Assembly (NCBI GenBank): GCA_034422115.1
Contig: DAOUJW010000005.1
Span: forward strand, 1-64,000
Direction: 5' to 3'
Origin: DAOUJW01 sp034422115
GTDB lineage: Bacteria > Chloroflexota > Dehalococcoidia > Lucifugimonadales > UBA2985
Length of the DNA stretch: 64,000 nt
Made by a program: the position numbers and the translations under genes
Notes under the pieces: model-generated
Database searches by the model: none
The model's input: only the letters and a program-made list of their open reading frames with translations
What the model was told of the DNA's origin: nothing
Part shown: piece by piece, positions 61,345 to 64,000 of the stretch
Position numbering within the stretch: the first letter of the stretch is position 1
Layout: every line of letters starts with the position of its first letter

Positions 61345-62790
61345 CTACCTGGCGACTTCCAGGGCCAGCTTGCCCAACTCAAGTTGGACGGGGATGGGAT
61401 GGTCGCCGGTGAAGCAGCCGGTGCAATGGCTGGCAGGCTCGCCGCCCACGGCCTTCAGCAGACCCTCCACGCTCAGATAGCCCAGGGAGTCGGCGTCCAC
61501 GAACTGCCGAATCTCCTCGATGCTGTTGTTGGCGGCAATCAGCTCCCGGTAGGTGGCCATGTCCACTCCCAGGTGGCAGGGGTGCTTCAGGGGTGGAGCG
61601 CACACCCGCAGGTGCACCTCCTTGGCCCCCGCCCTCTTCATCAGCCTGACGACGTGGGGCGTGGTGGTACCGCGCACAATGCTGTCGTCTATTACGACTA
61701 CGCGCTTGCCCGACAGCACCGCCGGCAGCGGGTTGAACTTCAACTGCACGCCCAGGTCTCGGACGCGCTGGTCAGGCTCGATGAACGTCCTGCCGACATA
61801 GCGGTTCTTGGTCAGCCCCTCGCTGTAGGGTATGCCCGTCTCCTGCGCGTAGCCGACCGCGGCCGCCGTGGCCGAGTCCGGCACGCCAATTACCACGTCG
61901 GCATCCACCGGGTGCTCCCGGGCCAGCTCCGCGCCCATTGCCTGGCGCATGGAGAAGGTCAGCTTCCCCCTGAAGACGCTGTCCGGCCTGGCAAAGTAGA
62001 TGTACTCAAAGATGCAGAACGCCCGCTTGCGCTCGGCGCTCTTGTGGATGGTCCTCATGCCCTGGTCGTCGATGGCGACGGCCTCTCCCGGCTCAACCTC
62101 TCGCACAAGCTCCGCGCCCAGGTGGTCCAGGGCACAGGTCTCGGAGGCGACGATCCATCCGCCGTCGCTCAGCCTGCCGACGCACAGAGGCCGGACGCCC
62201 AGGGGATCGCGGATGGCCATCAGGGTGTCCTTCGTCAGCACCACAAGAGAGTATGCGCCCTGGGCGCGCCGCATGAGGTACTGCACCCTTTCGCCCCAGT
62301 CCCTGCCAGGCGCATTTGCCAGCAGATGGGCCAGGGTCTCAGAGTCCGTAGTCGCCGAGAAGGTGCAGCCCCACTCCTCAAGCTCCGTGCGCAGGGGGAC
62401 TGGGTTGACCACGTTCCCGTTGTGGCCCAGGGCAAGCTCCCCGTAAGGCCCGTTGACCAGGATTGGCTGGGCGTTGCAAAGCAGGCTGGAGCCGGTGGTG
62501 GAGTACCTGGTGTGGCCGATGGCGATGTGGCCCGTCAGGCGCTCCAGGTCCTGCTCGCGGAAGGCCTGGGTCACAAGGCCCATCTCGGTGTGGTCCCTGA
62601 TGGTCTCACCGTCGCTGACGGCGATGCCGGCGCTCTCCTGCCCCCGATGCTGGAGCGCGAAGAGGCCAAAGAAGGTAATTCTGGCTACGTCTTCTCCCGG
62701 GGCGTACACCCCTACAACCCCACACTCTTCATGGGGTATATCTTGCTGCCCCGCCGCCTCCACTCCCATCGGAAAGGTCACCTTGCTCAA
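61345..62790 (-). CDS. purF: Amidophosphoribosyltransferase
   Basis: First committed step of purine synthesis, giving phosphoribosylamine. At 481 aa it has the N-terminal nucleophile Cys in EECGVVGVY (after a propeptide of about 22 residues), the glutaminase part with RYSTTGSS and GHNGNVVN, and the PRPP loop VVVIDDSIVRGTTT (about residue 350). The C-terminal CTGCFTGDHP fits the Fe-S ligand pattern of the clostridial-like form. The TTG at 62790 has GGAAGGTGG upstream; an ATG at 62769 is possible. It heads purF-purM-purH-GT. Confidence 0.95.
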   Translation of the reverse strand: MSKVTFPMGVEAAGQQDIPHEECGVVGVYAPGEDVARITFFGLFALQHRGQESAGIAVSDGETIRDHTEMGLVTQAFREQDLERLTGHIAIGHTRYSTTGSSLLCNAQPILVNGPYGELALGHNGNVVNPVPLRTELEEWGCTFSATTDSETLAHLLANAPGRDWGERVQYLMRRAQGAYSLVVLTKDTLMAIRDPLGVRPLCVGRLSDGGWIVASETCALDHLGAELVREVEPGEAVAIDDQGMRTIHKSAERKRAFCIFEYIYFARPDSVFRGKLTFSMRQAMGAELAREHPVDADVVIGVPDSATAAAVGYAQETGIPYSEGLTKNRYVGRTFIEPDQRVRDLGVQLKFNPLPAVLSGKRVVVIDDSIVRGTTTPHVVRLMKRAGAKEVHLRVCAPPLKHPCHLGVDMATYRELIAANNSIEEIRQFVDADSLGYLSVEGLLKAVGGEPASHCTGCFTGDHPIPVQLELGKLALEVAR

Positions 62791-62874
62791 GAGCCACCTT
62801 CCTTGTATGGGAAGTTCCTATAGTGTATGCCCTCAAAATGGCTGGGTCAATAGGTTGGGGGATGGGTTAGTGCC

Positions 62875-63327
62875 TCAGTTTGGCTGGGGGTTTACAGGAA
62901 ATATGAAGTTCGCGCTGACAACGGAGGCAGTGAGGCGTCGTGTAGGGTATGAATATCTCATAGTCCATTGATTGAGCACATCCCGTCCCAGCAAAGAAGG
63001 TATATGCTCAATGTCCTCGTTGGGTTGTATCACGGAGAGTTCAATGTGATACACGTAGACTTTGGAGCCGGGGTCGTTGAAAGCAATTACGGCTGGCAGA
63101 GTCTTGCTCAGGGCGCGACCTCCAATGCCAGCCGCGCCTTCCTCAGCTGGTCCGGGTAACCGATTGAAGTCGATTCCCATCTTCCTACAATCCAATGGGA
63201 ATAGTATGGTTGTATCAGCGCCGGTATCAACCAGGAACGAAATGTCACTGCGGGCTAAACCTGGAAGTGACAAACGACCCTCAATGTAAGGTCTGCCAGT
63301 TGAGTCTCCGAATCGACCGCGCAACAT
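62875..63327 (-). CDS. Retropepsin-like aspartyl protease
   Basis: A 150-aa protein with catalytic VDTGADTTILFP (about residues 34-45), ISFLVD before it, and a C-terminal LLGRDVLNQW. It is a single-lobe retropepsin-like enzyme that would need to dimerise. It starts 2 bp after the DUF5678 gene with no ribosome site of its own, so it depends on coupling to that gene. The pairing of DUF5678 and retropepsin-like genes recurs in bacteria; the function of the pair is unknown. Confidence 0.82.
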   Translation of the reverse strand: MLRGRFGDSTGRPYIEGRLSLPGLARSDISFLVDTGADTTILFPLDCRKMGIDFNRLPGPAEEGAAGIGGRALSKTLPAVIAFNDPGSKVYVYHIELSVIQPNEDIEHIPSLLGRDVLNQWTMRYSYPTRRLTASVVSANFIFPVNPQPN

Positions 63328-63329
63328 GG

Positions 63330-63656
63330 CTAGAGGATCAACGTTCGCGGTTCAATTTCTATGAACCGTAGAATCGTCTCACTCCTAGCCAACCCCTTTT
63401 TATCAATCTCTTTGAGAACAGAATCCATGGATGCTCCATGTGCCCTTACGCGGCCGGCATGAATTGCTACCCACTCCTGAGGATACCGCTCCATCATCTT
63501 CGATTGTCGAGAAGACAACTTACGGGCTGACTTTCGGAATGCGGTTAGCGACTTGTCAACTTCCTGTGGGTCTCCAATAAGATCTATTACCTCTTGTTCA
63601 CTCATGGGTGTTAAGCCCTCTTGCGGTCCAGAGAGCTTTGGCTCACTCGCAGGCAT
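63330..63656 (-). CDS. DUF5678 small protein
   Basis: A 108-aa protein. Residues 55-100 have the DUF5678 pattern (YPQEWVAIHAGRVRAHGASM, then a helix and a strand ending RFIEIEP). The N-terminus is polar and helical. The ATG at 63656 has GGAGGTG upstream. It forms a tight pair with the retropepsin-like protease behind it. A role as inhibitor, substrate or adaptor of that protease is a guess. Confidence 0.75.
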   Translation of the reverse strand: MPASEPKLSGPQEGLTPMSEQEVIDLIGDPQEVDKSLTAFRKSARKLSSRQSKMMERYPQEWVAIHAGRVRAHGASMDSVLKEIDKKGLARSETILRFIEIEPRTLIL

Positions 63657-63806
63657 ACTTCACCTCCAGTATCAGCATAACTATACCACGATAGCACAGA
63701 AAAGAGAAGGCCCGTGGTCGGAAAGCGTAATCGCTTTGGGCGAGCGATGCGAGACTAGTCAGGGGTTCCAGAAGCTCGTGGTGAGTTGATGACTTCCCGT
63801 CGCCTC

Positions 63807-64000
63807 CTAGAGAGGCAGTTCAGGGGCGGGGATCAGCTGACGATGCGTGGTATCGGCAATCAGCCCGAACTCCTCCAGGGACACCGCTCCCAGCAGCGCC
63901 CGGTCATCGGGGCCAAAGATCGCTATGCTTGTACGCTCATCACGCCCGATGCGCAGCCTGACCTCCCCCAATTCCAGCTTCCGCTTGCTGCCGTCTGCCA
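63807..64000 (-). CDS. Retropepsin-like aspartyl protease, C-terminal part (partial)
   Basis: A gene on the minus strand is cut by the window end; the last 63 residues are visible with a TAG at 63807-63809. The IAIFGPDDRALLGAVSLEEFGLIAD segment matches the C-terminal half of the protease at 39073 (FGPEGQYLLGATTLEIFGL), so the same family is likely. The catalytic Asp motif would lie outside the window. Confidence 0.78.
   Translation of the reverse strand, partial: ADGSKRKLELGEVRLRIGRDERTSIAIFGPDDRALLGAVSLEEFGLIADTTHRQLIPAPELPL

Noticed and set aside
61339..62823. A 494-residue plus-strand ORF
   Set aside because: Antisense shadow of purF; the purF frame carries every expected motif.

Overview
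The window looks like one contiguous stretch of a free-living, fairly GC-rich bacterial chromosome. The best guess is Chloroflexota, in or near Dehalococcoidia/SAR202. This is inferred from gene content: CaiB/BaiF CoA-transferases, an LLM flavin oxidoreductase, a lone molybdopterin hydroxylase, many short-anchored lipoproteins, and a 16S gene with no 23S behind it, as known in Dehalococcoides. No sequence search was possible. Gene density is high and most genes sit in short co-directional runs with overlapping stops and starts.

Layout. 1-337: 3' end of 16S rRNA, a structured trailer and a strong terminator. 440-4016: AapJ/AapQ/AapM amino-acid ABC importer; its likely ATPase AapP is 47 kb away at 51436. 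4177-7411: AIM24-family protein and two CoA-transferases. 7.6-9.2 kb: AT-richer accessory patch (frameshifted DUF7662 gene, lipoprotein, DUF5678-like gene). 9.4-12.2 kb: isochorismatase-like hydrolase, LLM oxidoreductase, branched-chain aminotransferase, small gene. 12.2-14.3 kb: tRNA-Pro, membrane protein, FmdB zinc ribbon, Dtd, Pcm. 14.5-16.7 kb: a large PEP-carboxykinase-like protein. 17.3-19.7 kb: speD-speB and a site-2 protease. 19.8-22.0 kb: SF2 helicase with zinc motifs. 22.2-25.2 kb: cysteine desulfurase, LRR lipoprotein, HtpX; then tRNA-Gln. 25.5-29.0 kb: three tandem GH99-like lipoproteins.

29.1-32.6 kb holds the conserved rpmH-rnpA-yidD-yidC-jag block, driven by a near-perfect sigma70 promoter, with a PQQ beta-propeller lipoprotein inserted between yidD and yidC. 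32.6-37.1 kb: secreted HNH/Excalibur nuclease, Nudix hydrolase, methyltransferase, molybdopterin hydroxylase. 37.3-38.8 kb: AT-rich pentapeptide-repeat/FRG fusion. 39-42.5 kb: retropepsin-like protease, YdeI-like protein, hydroxyacyl-CoA dehydrogenase, phosphodiesterase and dual-specificity-type phosphatase. 42.6-47.8 kb, minus strand: serA with its aminotransferase, tyrS, ribF. 48-54.2 kb: EamA exporter, HTH regulator, DAHP synthase, AapP, DNA polymerase IV, SbcD-like phosphoesterase. 55.0-57.5 kb: RCC1-repeat lipoprotein and a sister lipoprotein sharing its leader. 58.0-62.8 kb, minus strand: purF-purM-purH plus a glycosyltransferase. 62.9-64.0 kb: DUF5678 and two retropepsin-like proteases, the last cut by the window edge.

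Intergenic gaps carry two families of small palindromic repeats: one with core TTCGACAAGCTCA, and one with a GGAATCCAGG-type tail. One has been captured as the C-terminal codons of the Nudix gene. The points most worth a second look are the GH99 trio (copies 2 and 3 lack one expected catalytic Glu), the pentapeptide-FRG fusion, the propeller lipoprotein inside the insertase operon, the retropepsin/DUF5678 pair, and the RCC1 array ended by an apparent GAG-to-TAG change.
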